Source: Sulfopaludibacter sp963815475
GTDB taxonomy: Bacteria; Acidobacteriota; Terriglobia; Bryobacterales; Bryobacteraceae
DNA: 64,000 bases
Direction: 5' to 3'
NCBI GenBank assembly: GCA_963815475.1
Contig: CAWFHD010000003.1
Coordinates: forward strand, 2,852,001-2,916,000
Position numbers and translations under genes: made by a program. Of the stretch, positions 27,127-36,999 are shown in pieces; the first letter of the stretch is position 1, and the number at the start of each line of letters is the position of its first letter. Below the pieces are notes generated by a model. The model saw nothing but the letters and a program-made list of their open reading frames with translations, was not told the origin of the DNA and searched no databases.

Positions 27127-30100
27127 GTGAGACCACGTAGAGTTCTAACGTTCCTCGCAGGGCTGGCGCCATTGACGCTTCTCTTGCTATCTGCGAGCAC
27201 CCTTTCGGGACAGGGCTCCAGCGGCACCATCAGTGGCCGCGTGATTGATCCGTCCGGCATGGGTATACCCGGCGCCGACGTGAGACTGCAAAATGCAGTC
27301 ATCAAGGACACCCGCACCTTCACGTCCACCCAGACTGGCGACTTTGTGTTCGTCGACATCCAGCCAGGAACGTACACCATCACGATAAAGTCCGCCGGGT
27401 TCAAACAACTGGACAAGACCGGCTTGGTATTGACCGCGAATGACGTCCTGAATGCCGGCGACCTGAAACTCCAAATCGGCGAGACTTCCGAAACTGTGGA
27501 AGTGGTTGCCCAGGTCACTCCGATTCAATCGGCCAGCGCCGAACGATCAGCCACCATTGACTCCAAACAGGTGATGGATCTGATGGCGCGCGGCCGCGAC
27601 GTGATGGCCATGCTGCAGATCCTGCCCGGCGTGGTTAACGACAACACCGGGTCTGACGTTCTGGGGCAGTTCACTACTCCGACTATGGATGGCACTCGCG
27701 CCGAATACAATGCGCTCAACATCGATGGGATCTCGGGCAATACGGCGCGCGGCAAGAACGCCCAGTCGCCCGTCAATCTGGACTCCATCGGCGAAGTGAA
27801 GGTGCTGGCCAACTCCTACAGCGCCGAATATGGAACGGCCGGCGGCGCCATCATCAACATCGTGACGAAGAGCGGCTCCCGCGATTTCCACGGAAGCGTC
27901 TACTACTACAGCCGCAACGAGGATTTCAACGCCAACGACTTCTTCAACAATCGCTCGGGAGTGGCCCGCCCCCGCTACCGATACAACACGGAAGGCGCCT
28001 ACCTGGGCGGCCCCATCTATATACCGGGGAAATTCAATCGCGACAAGCAGAAACTCTTTTTCTTCTTCTCGCAGGAGTACGATCCTAATACCACGCCGAA
28101 TTCCCTTACTAACTTCACGGTGCCGACAGCGCTGGAGCGTCAGGGCGATTACTCGCAGTCGTTTAAGAACGCGACCACGCTTTATATTGTGAAGGACCCG
28201 CTGACCGGGGCGGCGTTCCCCAACAACGTGATCCCTCAGAGCCGAATGGATCCGAACTCCGCCAAACTACTCAGCATCTTCCCCTTGCCCAATGCGACCA
28301 ATCTCGCAATTACCAAGTATGCTTACAACTTCCAGGTGTTAGGCAGCGAGGACCAGCCGGTCAAAACCGAAACTCTGCGGGCGGACTACAACGCATCCGA
28401 TAAGGCGCGCTTCTGGTTCAAAGCATCCGGATACTCCAGCCACAACAGCGGGTTGAACAGCCCGGCCATTAACAACAAGTGGGGGCCGGCGCCGGTGGAC
28501 TACGCGCAGACCATGCCGCAATTGGGCGTCAGCTTCACTTACGTTTTCAGCCCCACCGTGATCAACGAAGCCATTGTCGGCATGAACCTGTGGACGGAAG
28601 ATCAGAACCTTACCGCGGGCGGCTTGGCCGCATACCAGCGAGCGACGTATGGAATCAACATCCCCCAGTCGTTTCCCAAGGACAACCCGGACGGGCTGCT
28701 GCCCGCCATTTCTTTCGGCGGCGTTAGCAGCCCCGCCCAGATCACCTACGATGGCCGATTCCCTATGGTGGACGATTCAACAGCCTACAGCTTCAGCGAC
28801 AACCTCAGCAAGGTGTGGCACAACCATTGGATTAAGGTGGGCTTCCTTTACCAGCACATCCAATACAACCAGTATCATCAGGCCGGCGGCAACAGCTTTC
28901 CGGGCAGCTTCAACTTTGGAACTGCCTCGGGTTTCCCCAATGACACGGGATACGCTTATGCCAACGCATTTCTTGGGAACTATCAGACCTATACCGAGGC
29001 CACTAATCGAGTGGACTATGCGCCCATCACGCCGGTCAATGAATGGTACATCACCGATCACTGGAAGCTGTCGAACCGCCTGACCATCGACATCGGAAAT
29101 CGCTTCACCTATGCCATGGCGCAACGCCCGGCAAACAATAACGCCGGCAACTTTGTTCCTTACACATACGACCCATCGCAAGCTCCGGTGCTCTACCGTC
29201 CGGCCAAGGTGAATGGCGCCAATGTCACCATCAACCCCCTCACAGGCGCCACTGTGCCTTCGGTTTACGCCGGTTTGATTGTGCCGAACACCGGGAATCC
29301 GCTCAACGGAATTGTGACCCCCACCACGGCTGGTTTCCCTTCGTCCATGGTCTTCGACAACGGCCTGATCTTCGCTCCGCGCCTGGGCATTGCGTGGGAT
29401 CCTTTCGGCAATGGCAAGACCGCTGTCCGTCTCGGCGGCGGTGTTTTCTATGCCGGACACCCGGATGCCGGAACACTGGGCAACCTCTTCTTCAATCCGC
29501 CGGCTATCTACACGCCAGTGCAATACTACGGCACAGTCGGGACCGCGGCCAATGGGACCGGTCTCCTTTCGCCCAGCAGCTTCTCGCGTGATATCGATCC
29601 GCACCAGAAGATCGTCACGACGTACCACGCCAACCTCGAGATCCAACGCGAGGTTGGATTCGGCACAGTCGTCAAAGTGGCTTATGTCGGCAGCTTCGGC
29701 CGCCACCTTGGCGAAAAGTGGGACCTCAACACGGTGCCCTACGGCGCGGAATTCCTGCCGCAAAACCAAAATCCCCAATCCGCCGCGCCGACGCCATTGA
29801 ACGACAACTATTTCCGTCCCTACATGGGTTACGGCAGCATCCCGCAGCAGATCTTTGTCGGCAATTCCAGTTACCATTCGCTGCAGGTGGAGATACTCCG
29901 GCGGTACTCGCATGGTCTGCAGTACGGTGTCGCGTTCACCCACTCCAAGGCAATGGACTACTCGGAAGGTGACAGCACCACTTCCGGTGGCGTAGCCCGC
30001 TATCTCGATCAAAAGGTCTGGAACTACGGTCTTGCCGGATACGATCGGCCAAATGTCCTGACGTTCTACTTCCTGTATGACGTGCCTAAGCTGAGCCGTG

Positions 30101-30663
30101 TGCTGCCCAATCCGGCGGTAAAGGCGCTGTTCGACGGCTGGCAGATCTCCGACATCACCAGCTTCATCAGCGGCGCTCCCATGTCCGTCAGCATGGGAAC
30201 CAGCCCCAGCGTGAACTTCACCGGCGGCGGCGATGGCGCCCGTCCGCTCATGGTCGGCAACCCTGTGCTCAGCGGCAACCAACAGACCTTCAACAGCTGG
30301 TTCAACCAATCGGCCTTTGCGGAGCCGACGCCGCTCGGTTCCGGTGGCCTCTGTCCCGCAACCGGCTGCGGGCCCATCAGCATTCTGAACATCGGGGACG
30401 CGACGCCCACTCAATTCCGTGGCCCCGGCGTCAATAACTGGAACACATCGGTCTACAAGAACTTCAGACTCGGTAGGGAAGGCAGACTGCAGTTCCAGCT
30501 TCGCGGCGAAGCCTACAACACGTTCAACCATACCCAGTTTGACGGTGTGGATACCACAATTACTTACAATGGGGCCGGCGTGAACACGCGAACCTCGACT
30601 GCCAATCTCAATTCCAGCCGCAACCCGCGGTACCTCCAATTGGCATTGAAGCTCCGCTTCTAG
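27127..30663 (+). CDS. TonB-dependent receptor, Oar-like, intact
   Basis: 1178 residues. A GTG start is chosen because GGAGGT (27117-27122) lies 4 bases before it. Signal peptide (LTFLAGLAPLTLLLLSAST), carboxypeptidase regulatory-like domain (SGTISGRVIDPSGMGIPGAD, QPGTYTITIKSAGFKQL), plug (VMDLMARGRDVMAMLQILPG, EYNALNIDGISGNTARGKN, VKVLANSYSAEYGTAGGAII) and a long beta-barrel ending NPRYLQLALKLRF, with the terminal Phe typical of outer-membrane barrels. TonB-linked receptors of this class take up glycans, peptides or siderophores; the ligand is unknown. It is the intact counterpart of the broken receptor at 15-18 kb. Followed by a strong terminator. Confidence 0.92.
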   Translation: MRPRRVLTFLAGLAPLTLLLLSASTLSGQGSSGTISGRVIDPSGMGIPGADVRLQNAVIKDTRTFTSTQTGDFVFVDIQPGTYTITIKSAGFKQLDKTGLVLTANDVLNAGDLKLQIGETSETVEVVAQVTPIQSASAERSATIDSKQVMDLMARGRDVMAMLQILPGVVNDNTGSDVLGQFTTPTMDGTRAEYNALNIDGISGNTARGKNAQSPVNLDSIGEVKVLANSYSAEYGTAGGAIINIVTKSGSRDFHGSVYYYSRNEDFNANDFFNNRSGVARPRYRYNTEGAYLGGPIYIPGKFNRDKQKLFFFFSQEYDPNTTPNSLTNFTVPTALERQGDYSQSFKNATTLYIVKDPLTGAAFPNNVIPQSRMDPNSAKLLSIFPLPNATNLAITKYAYNFQVLGSEDQPVKTETLRADYNASDKARFWFKASGYSSHNSGLNSPAINNKWGPAPVDYAQTMPQLGVSFTYVFSPTVINEAIVGMNLWTEDQNLTAGGLAAYQRATYGINIPQSFPKDNPDGLLPAISFGGVSSPAQITYDGRFPMVDDSTAYSFSDNLSKVWHNHWIKVGFLYQHIQYNQYHQAGGNSFPGSFNFGTASGFPNDTGYAYANAFLGNYQTYTEATNRVDYAPITPVNEWYITDHWKLSNRLTIDIGNRFTYAMAQRPANNNAGNFVPYTYDPSQAPVLYRPAKVNGANVTINPLTGATVPSVYAGLIVPNTGNPLNGIVTPTTAGFPSSMVFDNGLIFAPRLGIAWDPFGNGKTAVRLGGGVFYAGHPDAGTLGNLFFNPPAIYTPVQYYGTVGTAANGTGLLSPSSFSRDIDPHQKIVTTYHANLEIQREVGFGTVVKVAYVGSFGRHLGEKWDLNTVPYGAEFLPQNQNPQSAAPTPLNDNYFRPYMGYGSIPQQIFVGNSSYHSLQVEILRRYSHGLQYGVAFTHSKAMDYSEGDSTTSGGVARYLDQKVWNYGLAGYDRPNVLTFYFLYDVPKLSRVLPNPAVKALFDGWQISDITSFISGAPMSVSMGTSPSVNFTGGGDGARPLMVGNPVLSGNQQTFNSWFNQSAFAEPTPLGSGGLCPATGCGPISILNIGDATPTQFRGPGVNNWNTSVYKNFRLGREGRLQFQLRGEAYNTFNHTQFDGVDTTITYNGAGVNTRTSTANLNSSRNPRYLQLALKLRF

Positions 30664-30676
30664 CTCCAGGCCAACC

Positions 30677-30717
30677 ATGGCCGCCGTGACTCCTTCCCGG
30701 CGGCCATTTCAGTTTTT
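30677..30717 (+). terminator. rho-independent terminator after the TonB receptor
   Basis: Perfect 9-bp stem ATGGCCGCC (30677-30685) / GGCGGCCAT (30699-30707) with a 13-base loop, followed by TTCAGTTTTT. It is 14 bases after the receptor stop and overlaps the end of the convergent esterase gene by a few bases. Confidence 0.75.
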
Positions 30718-32316
30718 CCACCACTCCGCCACCGTCCCCGCGGGCATCTTCGCCAAAACGTATTCCGCCATCTGCCTTAATCGATCCGCCGAATTCTCGA
30801 GTCCCGTGAAGCAGTGCCCGCGCATCGCGCCGTAGACGAAATAGCCTTCGTAGTGCGGATCCTTGGTGGTCTTCATCCACTCCTGCAGTTTGTGCACTCC
30901 GTTATTGAGGAAAAAATTGTCGGCGTCGCCTACATAGATGTGGAGCCGGTCCACCAATTGCGGGCCCACCTTGTACCAGTTCTTCTCCAGGTAGTAGCGA
31001 ATGTCGTAGTGCTCTTTCCAGTACTGCGCCACTTCGGGATTCATCACCCCCGTCTTCTTATCGAAAAGCGGCTGAAAGTATCCGTCCTCCCCGAGTGGCC
31101 CGAATACCGCCGACCAGATATCCAATTGCTCGCCCGACCGCCCATGCGTGCCGTTGACCAGTTCGAAATGATTGCGCTGCTCCGACGTCTGCCTCACCTG
31201 GCCATTCACCTCGCGGCTGTTGATGGTAGGCTCACGCCGCCACTCGATCTCCTTGTAGAACGCATTCTTGTCGTGATAGACGTCTATGCCTTCCACGTCC
31301 GAGAAATCCACCGAATCGGGGCAGTAGGCCCACGTGCCGCCGAAGAAATCGGGATGGAAAACCTGCAGCGCCAGGGCCTCCCAGCCGCCTGTCGACCCGC
31401 CATCCAGAAGCCGCGCCCACGGCTGCCGGATAATCCGGAAACGCTTCTCGATCTCCGGAATCAGCTCCTGCAGAATCGCATCGCCGTATGGCCCCACGTT
31501 GACTGAGTTCACCGCGTAGGAATCATCGAAGTAGGGTGTGGGATGCTGCAGCGTCACCACAATCATGCGCGGAAAATTGTCCTTGATCCACTCGATATAC
31601 GTTTCGTTACCCGGAGCGAATCGCAGCGGCGCGCCGAGTCCGAAATGGCCCTGGTTGTACAGCACCGGATACGAGATCGTCGTCTTGGCATAATCGCGCG
31701 GCAGCAAAACCGTGGCGCCCATGTAAATCGGACGGCCCCAGAATTTGGACAGCATGGGACTCTGAATGCGGAAGCGCTTCACCCATTCGGTATCGGGCGG
31801 CGCGTCGATCGGCGGAATCACCTGGTCGCACATTATCGCCACGCGATAACCCTGCGACGCGTCCAGCACAATCTTCTTCGGGACGCTGTAGAGATTCCCT
31901 GGCGAACGATTCCAGCGCTGGCCTTCCCACTGGTCGTCATGCATCCACACCACGTGCCCATCGGAGCGGCGGAATTCGCTGTAGACGTTCACGAAGGCCT
32001 GGACAGTGTACTCGCCGGGAGGAATCTGCGACAGGCTTTCCACCGGGGTGCCCAGATCGCTACCATCGACGATCGTCGCTTGGCCCGGCGCCAGTTTCTC
32101 CACATCACGGCCGAAGAACGGAACGCCCACTCGCCCCACTTCCAGGCGCGGCTCACGCTCGGTATCGCGCGAAATTATGACGAAGACGCGGCCGGTGATG
32201 GGCGCAGCGTGAACTGTGGCTGGAAAAGAAATTTCAAATCGGGTGTCGGCGGCCAAACAGGAAGGGATCGAAAAGATTACTGCCGCCCAGAGAAAACGGG
32301 AAGACGCAAATGCCAT
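30709..32316 (-). CDS. secreted alpha/beta-hydrolase, esterase D-like
   Basis: 535 residues with a signal peptide (FLWAAVIFSIPSCLAAD). The N-terminal half is beta-rich; the second half is an esterase fold: YPVLYNQGHFGLG, the nucleophile elbow RLLDGGSTGGWEALALQVFH (Ser in G-G-S-T-G-G), WAYCPDSVDFSD, and a late His in MRGHCFTGLENS. This resembles enterochelin-esterase-type putative esterases, which hydrolyse acyl esters outside the cytoplasm. The start has no Shine-Dalgarno but TAGAAT lies 6 bases upstream, a leaderless-type arrangement. Substrate unknown. Confidence 0.82.
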   Translation of the reverse strand: MAFASSRFLWAAVIFSIPSCLAADTRFEISFPATVHAAPITGRVFVIISRDTEREPRLEVGRVGVPFFGRDVEKLAPGQATIVDGSDLGTPVESLSQIPPGEYTVQAFVNVYSEFRRSDGHVVWMHDDQWEGQRWNRSPGNLYSVPKKIVLDASQGYRVAIMCDQVIPPIDAPPDTEWVKRFRIQSPMLSKFWGRPIYMGATVLLPRDYAKTTISYPVLYNQGHFGLGAPLRFAPGNETYIEWIKDNFPRMIVVTLQHPTPYFDDSYAVNSVNVGPYGDAILQELIPEIEKRFRIIRQPWARLLDGGSTGGWEALALQVFHPDFFGGTWAYCPDSVDFSDVEGIDVYHDKNAFYKEIEWRREPTINSREVNGQVRQTSEQRNHFELVNGTHGRSGEQLDIWSAVFGPLGEDGYFQPLFDKKTGVMNPEVAQYWKEHYDIRYYLEKNWYKVGPQLVDRLHIYVGDADNFFLNNGVHKLQEWMKTTKDPHYEGYFVYGAMRGHCFTGLENSADRLRQMAEYVLAKMPAGTVAEWWKN

Positions 32317-32681
32317 GGGGAGATTCTATCCGATTCGGAGCAGGGTCCAGAAATAAGTTAAGGGCGGTCACCAGGGGCTCGTGAACTAAAACGTCTCTGT
32401 CGACGATCATCAGATTTGCGCAACAAGCGCGGTGCCATTACTGCGGGCACTCTATCCAATCGCTCAGGACATTTCCTACCGCCTGTCCACTTACCCCTAG
32501 GTGAGGCCGCCCTCACTCTGGTCCGGCTCTATATAGCACCTCCCGCCAATCTTGGAGTAAGACTGGCTTTTCAGTCGGCGTCGGAATCGTGCTACCGGTT
32601 CTGATTCCACCTTCAGTTTCCTCCTGGTTGCTATTCTTGTCAATAGTCCCTAAGGATCACTGGAAGGAAAAAGACACAGCA
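32317..32681. other. intergenic region, no feature recognised
   Basis: About 365 bases between the divergent esterase and a small hypothetical gene. Frames crossing it are poor in typical codon usage and include a long upstream extension of the next gene with no ribosome binding site. A -10-like TAGAAT for the esterase lies at 32323-32328 (minus). Nothing else recognised. Confidence 0.45.
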
Positions 32682-33083
32682 GTGCTACGGCGTTTTTTTG
32701 CTCGAAAACCAGTACCTCTAAGTGGTACGCCGGAGATCCGCCGGCAGAAGACTTACTCGGCGCAAAGCGGTTACGTCTATCAATATTTCTATGAAGGCTA
32801 TCGCCCGTTGCCTACGGGCGCCGATAGCGGAACCGAGTTTGTCTTCACCTATTCGGCCGACCGCAAGAACTGGACCGCAACTTCGGTACTGGTGTCAGAT
32901 GCCGCGTTGGCCGCATGGGAGCAGTCGCACACCCGCGCGCTGTCCTCCACCGAGCGCTACGCCATCGCGAAGATGGCGCTCTTCCAGGCCTTCGACGATC
33001 GTCCAACGCCGGACTTGATGAAGCAGGAAGTGTGCGTGCGCACCGCGGATGTGGACGGCATTGTCGAAACGTTGGGACTGTAA
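32682..33083 (+). CDS. hypothetical soluble protein
   Basis: 133 residues from the GTG at 32682 (VLRRFFARKPVPLSGTPEIR); the frame extends 31 codons further upstream but that part is not protein-like. The body contains TYSAQSGYVYQYFYEGYRPL, GTEFVFTYSADRKNW and YAIAKMALFQAFDDRPTP. No signal peptide or known catalytic motif. AAGGAA lies 12 bases upstream, a rather long spacing. Convergent with the ABC transporter operon. Function unknown. Confidence 0.6.
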   Translation: MLRRFFARKPVPLSGTPEIRRQKTYSAQSGYVYQYFYEGYRPLPTGADSGTEFVFTYSADRKNWTATSVLVSDAALAAWEQSHTRALSSTERYAIAKMALFQAFDDRPTPDLMKQEVCVRTADVDGIVETLGL

Positions 33084-33103
33084 CGGGCATCGTGGAGCAG
33101 GAG

Positions 33104-33874
33104 TCAGCTCACAGCCTTCCTGTTGAACTTCTTCAACCCCAGCACTAACAGCGCTATGTCGATCGCCACCAGCGCGCTCATCACCGCCCAACCCGGCATG
33201 TGCGGCACAGCCGGCATCAACGTGCCGCGCAAGCCTTCGCTCGCATAGACCAGCGGATTGATCAGCACGGCATATTGCAGCGCTGGAAAAAACTGCAGCG
33301 CGCTCCAGGGATAGTAGGCGCATCCGAACATCATCATTGGCGCCAGCACCAGGCTGAACATCAGCCCGATCTGCGTCTGTCCCACGCTCACCCCCAAAGC
33401 CAAACCGCCGGCCGACGAGAACAGCGCCACCAGCAGACAGATGGCGGCAAATTCGAACGGCCGGGAAAAGTCCATGCTCACGCCCGACCCCAGCACCAGC
33501 CACGCCGTCGGAATCACCACCAGCCCGGCCACCAATGCCTGGATGATGCCCGCCACAATCTTTTCCACCGCCAGCCAACTGGTGCCCATGGGCGCCAGCA
33601 ATCGGTCCTCAATCTCACGCGTGAACTGAAACTCCGTAATCAGAGGCATGGCCACGCCCTGGACTCCGGAGAGCACCATGCTGATCGCAATAATGCCGGG
33701 CAGCAGGATGTTCTTGTACTGCTGCGGCATCATGCCGCTGGAGGTGAGCACGCGGCCAAACACGAACGTGAGCAGCATCGGCTGCAGCAGGTTCTGTAAC
33801 AGCATCGGCAGCAGGTTGCGGCGCGCCACGTGACCGTCGCGCTGCAGCATGGCGAAAAAGGTTTTCCAGTTCAA
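33104..33874 (-). CDS. ABC-2 type transporter permease
   Basis: 256 residues with six predicted membrane helices, including LLPMLLQNLLQPMLLTFVFG, ILLPGIIAISMVLSGVQGVA, LVAGLVVIPTAWLVLGSG and MSALVAIDIALLVLGLKKF. The pattern LITEFQFTREIEDRLLAPMG between helices 2 and 3 is typical of DrrB/NodJ-like ABC-2 permeases. Its start overlaps the stop of the ATP-binding gene by 4 bases. The pair would form an exporter; substrate (drug, polysaccharide or lipid) undetermined. Confidence 0.9.
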   Translation of the reverse strand: MNWKTFFAMLQRDGHVARRNLLPMLLQNLLQPMLLTFVFGRVLTSSGMMPQQYKNILLPGIIAISMVLSGVQGVAMPLITEFQFTREIEDRLLAPMGTSWLAVEKIVAGIIQALVAGLVVIPTAWLVLGSGVSMDFSRPFEFAAICLLVALFSSAGGLALGVSVGQTQIGLMFSLVLAPMMMFGCAYYPWSALQFFPALQYAVLINPLVYASEGLRGTLMPAVPHMPGWAVMSALVAIDIALLVLGLKKFNRKAVS

Positions 33875-34899
33875 TCGCGCAAACTCCTTCCGGTGTGATG
33901 CAGAAACAGCGTCTCCAGGCTGGGTTCCGCGATGTGGACGTCCTTCAATTCAATCCCCATCCCCTGCGCCGCCGTGACAATGTAACCGATCAACTGCCCG
34001 CCGCGATCCGCATACACATCCGCCGCGCCGGCTTCACCCTCGCGCACCTCACTCACACCCGGCATCGATTTGAAGCGCGCCAGCAACTCGTCGGGCGTCT
34101 TGTCGAACTTGAGCCGCAGCAGGTACCCGCCCGGAATCGACGACTTGAGTTGCTGCGGAGTCCCCTGCGCAATGATCTTTCCGTGATCGATGATCGCGAG
34201 CCGCTCGCACAAGGTGTCGGCCTCATCCATATAGTGCGTAGTCAGTACGATCGTCTTGCCCAGCCTGTTGTAGTCGCGAACGATCTCCCACAGCAGTAGT
34301 CGCGTCTGTGGATCCAGACCCGCCGACGGCTCGTCCAAAAACAGCACTTCGGGATCGTGCATCATGGCGCGCGCAATCACAATGCGCTGCATCATTCCGC
34401 CTGAAAACGTGCGCACCATGTGATCGGCGCGATCCGTCAGCTTGAAGCGCTCCAGCAGTTCTTCGGCGCGCTTGGTCCGTTCGCGCGAGCCCTGTCCGAA
34501 GTATGCGCCGTGGAAAGTCAGAATCTCGCGGGCCGTCAATGCAAAATCCAGATTCGGCCGCTGCGGCACCACGCCGATCAGTCGCTTCGCCTCCACCTGA
34601 TCCTGCCAGACGTCATATTGGCCGATGAACGCGCGCCCGCTGGTCGGCTCCGTGCGCGTCGTCAGAATCCCGATGGTGGTCGACTTCCCCGCGCCGTTCG
34701 GCCCCAGCAATCCAAAGATCTCGCCGCCGCCAATCTCAAACGAAACGCCGTCGAGCGCCGTTACTTCCACTTTTTTCTTTTTCTCTTTGGATCCGCCGGC
34801 TCGCTGCGACGTAAACGAGAAGCCCGCGCCGCGAGCCGCCGAAGGAGGCGGCGTGTCGTACACCTTGCGCAGGTTCTCCGTCCGGATGCCGATCGCCAT
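33871..34899 (-). CDS. ABC transporter ATP-binding protein (DrrA-like)
   Basis: 342 residues. Walker A is GLLGPNGAGKSTTIGILTTR, the Q-loop is IGVVPQRPNLDF, the signature is VRTFSGGMMQRIVIARAMMH, Walker B is PEVLFLDEPSAGLDP and the switch His is in IVLTTHYMDEADTL. The C-terminal extension of about 90 residues (GGYLLRLKFDKTPDELLARF and after) is usual for the drug/polysaccharide exporter subfamily. A Lys-rich loop (SKEKKKKVEVT) is inserted near the N-terminus. GGAGG is upstream; an overlapping ATG in another frame precedes the true start. Operon partner of the ABC-2 permease. Confidence 0.92.
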   Translation of the reverse strand: MAIGIRTENLRKVYDTPPPSAARGAGFSFTSQRAGGSKEKKKKVEVTALDGVSFEIGGGEIFGLLGPNGAGKSTTIGILTTRTEPTSGRAFIGQYDVWQDQVEAKRLIGVVPQRPNLDFALTAREILTFHGAYFGQGSRERTKRAEELLERFKLTDRADHMVRTFSGGMMQRIVIARAMMHDPEVLFLDEPSAGLDPQTRLLLWEIVRDYNRLGKTIVLTTHYMDEADTLCERLAIIDHGKIIAQGTPQQLKSSIPGGYLLRLKFDKTPDELLARFKSMPGVSEVREGEAGAADVYADRGGQLIGYIVTAAQGMGIELKDVHIAEPSLETLFLHHTGRSLRD

Positions 34900-34998
34900 C
34901 GTCCATCAACTCCTCCCTCAGAGTATAGCGAGGACAGTGCGCCAACCTGCGTCCCAGCCGGAAGGAATCGATTCGCCTGCGTTATACTCGCCCTCAAT

Positions 34999-36990
34999 AT
35001 GCTCCGAACGTCCGTGATTATCCTCGTCTGCGCCGCAGCCGCACAAACCGCCGGCTTTCAGTCCGCCGATTTCGCCCGCCTCCGCTCCGTCGGCGCCGTG
35101 CAATTCTCTCCCGACGGATCGCGCGTCGCCTACATCGTCACGCGCAACGACGGTCCCCGCGGCCCCATCGGACAGCTTTGGATCATGACCCTCATCGACG
35201 GCAAAACCATCTGTCTCAGTGAGGGCGACGATCCTTCCGGCAATCCCGAATGGTCCCCCGACAGCAAATGGATCGCCTACTCCGGCCGTCTTGGCGACCA
35301 GCACGGCCTCATCCTCACGCGGCCCGATGGCGCCGGCAAGCGATTCCTCACCGCCATGGACAGCACCAACAGTCCCATGCCCACCACCGGCAAAACCGTC
35401 GCATGGTCCCCCGATGCAAAACAGATCGCTTATGTTTCCGCGCAGCCGGGCCCCGAAACGGCGGACGCCACCGGCGACCCCATCCTCATCACCCGCTACC
35501 TCTACAAGCCCACCGCCGGCGAAGGCAATTCGCACTTCAACGACAACAAGCGCCTCCACATCTTCCTGCTCGACATCGGAACGGCCAAGTCCCGGCAGCT
35601 CACCAGCGGCACCCACCAGGAGCACTCCATCGAATGGTCGCCCAACGGCAAAGAGATTGCCTTCATCTCGAATCGCGAAGACAACGAGGATCAGTTCTTC
35701 AACTACGATCTCTTCGCGCTCGATCCGTCGAGCGGCCACATCCGACGCGTCACTTCCACGGAGAGCGCCGAGTATCGGCCCCACTGGTCGCCCGACGGCA
35801 AGACCATCGCGTACGAAGCCACCAAGCGCGGGCTTACCGATCTCGAGACCACCATGGAAGACACCCACGTCTGGTTGATCGATGCCGATGGCAGGAATCG
35901 CCGCGAGGTGGGCGCTGCCATCGACAATCGGCAGGGTGAGCCGGCATGGTCCAGTGACGGCCGGTCGCTGCTCTTCACCGTGCAGGAGCACGGCAGCGTG
36001 CGCCTCTACCGTCTGCCCGTCGAGGGGGGCAAGCCTTCGATTGTTGCGGAAGAGGCTGGCAGCGTGAGCGCGTTTTCGGCGCAGGGCAACCAGGTAGCAT
36101 TCGCGCTCACCACCACCGGTGACCTCGCCCAGCTCTATCTCAAAACAGGAAACGGGCCGGCGAAGAAGCTCACCGACTTAAATCACGACGCCATGTCCGG
36201 TAAGCGCGTGGAGCCAGTCGAGCCTCTCACCTTCATCAGCAATGACAATAAGTGGACCGTCGAAGCGTTTCTCACTTACCCGGCCGACTTCCACGCCGAT
36301 CGTAAATACCCAATGATCGTGCAGATCCACGGCGGTCCGCACGGTGAGCAGGGCCCGGGCTTCAACTTCAAAGCGCAGGTCTACGCCGCGCGCGGCTGGG
36401 CCAGCCTGATGGTCAACTATCGCGGCTCCACAGGTTATGGCCAGGCCTTCACCGACGCCGTCTTCGCCGACCAGAACGGCAACGAGGCACAGGACGTGCT
36501 CTACGGCGTTAGCGCCGCACTTCGCCGCAACCTTTGGATTGACCGCGACCGCCTCGGGGTGGAAGGCACCAGTTACGGTGGACAGTTGAGCGACTGGCTC
36601 ATCACTCAGACCAATATTTTCAAAGCGGCCATCCCCACTGCCGGCATCGCGAATCTGATCAGCTACAACTACATGACGTATTACAACCAGTATGAGGCCA
36701 TGGAGTGGGGCGCATTCCCGCACCAGGGCAACCTGATGGACGTGCTGTGGGAACGCTCCGCTCTGAAGCACGTCGCGAACGCGCACACCCCCACCATGCT
36801 GGTGCACGGAGAGAATGACAACGACGTCCCCATCGCCGAAGACGAGCAGTACTACATCGCCCTGCGCGATGTGGGAACGGATGCCATAATGCTGCGCTAT
36901 CCCCGGGAAGGCCACGGTCTGCGCGAGCCCAAACATGTGATGGACTGGATCGATCGCTCCATCCGCTGGTACGAAAAGTACTTCAAGTAG
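34999..36990 (+). CDS. secreted S9 family (prolyl oligopeptidase-like) peptidase
   Basis: 663 residues. Signal peptide (VIILVCAAAAQTAGFQ), then a WD40-like TolB/DPP-IV propeller with repeated W-S-P-D/N-G-K motifs (NPEWSPDSKWIAYSG, TVAWSPDAKQIAYVS, SIEWSPNGKEIAFIS, RPHWSPDGKTIAYEA), then the catalytic alpha/beta-hydrolase domain. Nucleophile Ser525 is in VEGTSYGGQLSDW; an Asp at 607-609 is in GENDNDVP; His639 is in REGHGL. Likely a periplasmic dipeptidyl- or acylaminoacyl-peptidase. TATACT lies 10 bases before the ATG and there is no Shine-Dalgarno. A longer frame to 34420 is antisense to the ABC gene and was rejected. Confidence 0.92.
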   Translation: MLRTSVIILVCAAAAQTAGFQSADFARLRSVGAVQFSPDGSRVAYIVTRNDGPRGPIGQLWIMTLIDGKTICLSEGDDPSGNPEWSPDSKWIAYSGRLGDQHGLILTRPDGAGKRFLTAMDSTNSPMPTTGKTVAWSPDAKQIAYVSAQPGPETADATGDPILITRYLYKPTAGEGNSHFNDNKRLHIFLLDIGTAKSRQLTSGTHQEHSIEWSPNGKEIAFISNREDNEDQFFNYDLFALDPSSGHIRRVTSTESAEYRPHWSPDGKTIAYEATKRGLTDLETTMEDTHVWLIDADGRNRREVGAAIDNRQGEPAWSSDGRSLLFTVQEHGSVRLYRLPVEGGKPSIVAEEAGSVSAFSAQGNQVAFALTTTGDLAQLYLKTGNGPAKKLTDLNHDAMSGKRVEPVEPLTFISNDNKWTVEAFLTYPADFHADRKYPMIVQIHGGPHGEQGPGFNFKAQVYAARGWASLMVNYRGSTGYGQAFTDAVFADQNGNEAQDVLYGVSAALRRNLWIDRDRLGVEGTSYGGQLSDWLITQTNIFKAAIPTAGIANLISYNYMTYYNQYEAMEWGAFPHQGNLMDVLWERSALKHVANAHTPTMLVHGENDNDVPIAEDEQYYIALRDVGTDAIMLRYPREGHGLREPKHVMDWIDRSIRWYEKYFK

Positions 36991-36999
36991 CGCGGCCAG

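Noticed and set aside
28777..30678. 633-residue open frame antisense to the TonB receptor
   Set aside because: It lies wholly opposite a gene with strong domain matches and has Arg/Val/His-rich shadow composition with no ribosome binding site.
34420..34998. N-terminal extension of the S9 peptidase frame
   Set aside because: It runs antisense through the ABC ATP-binding gene; the signal peptide starts at 34999.
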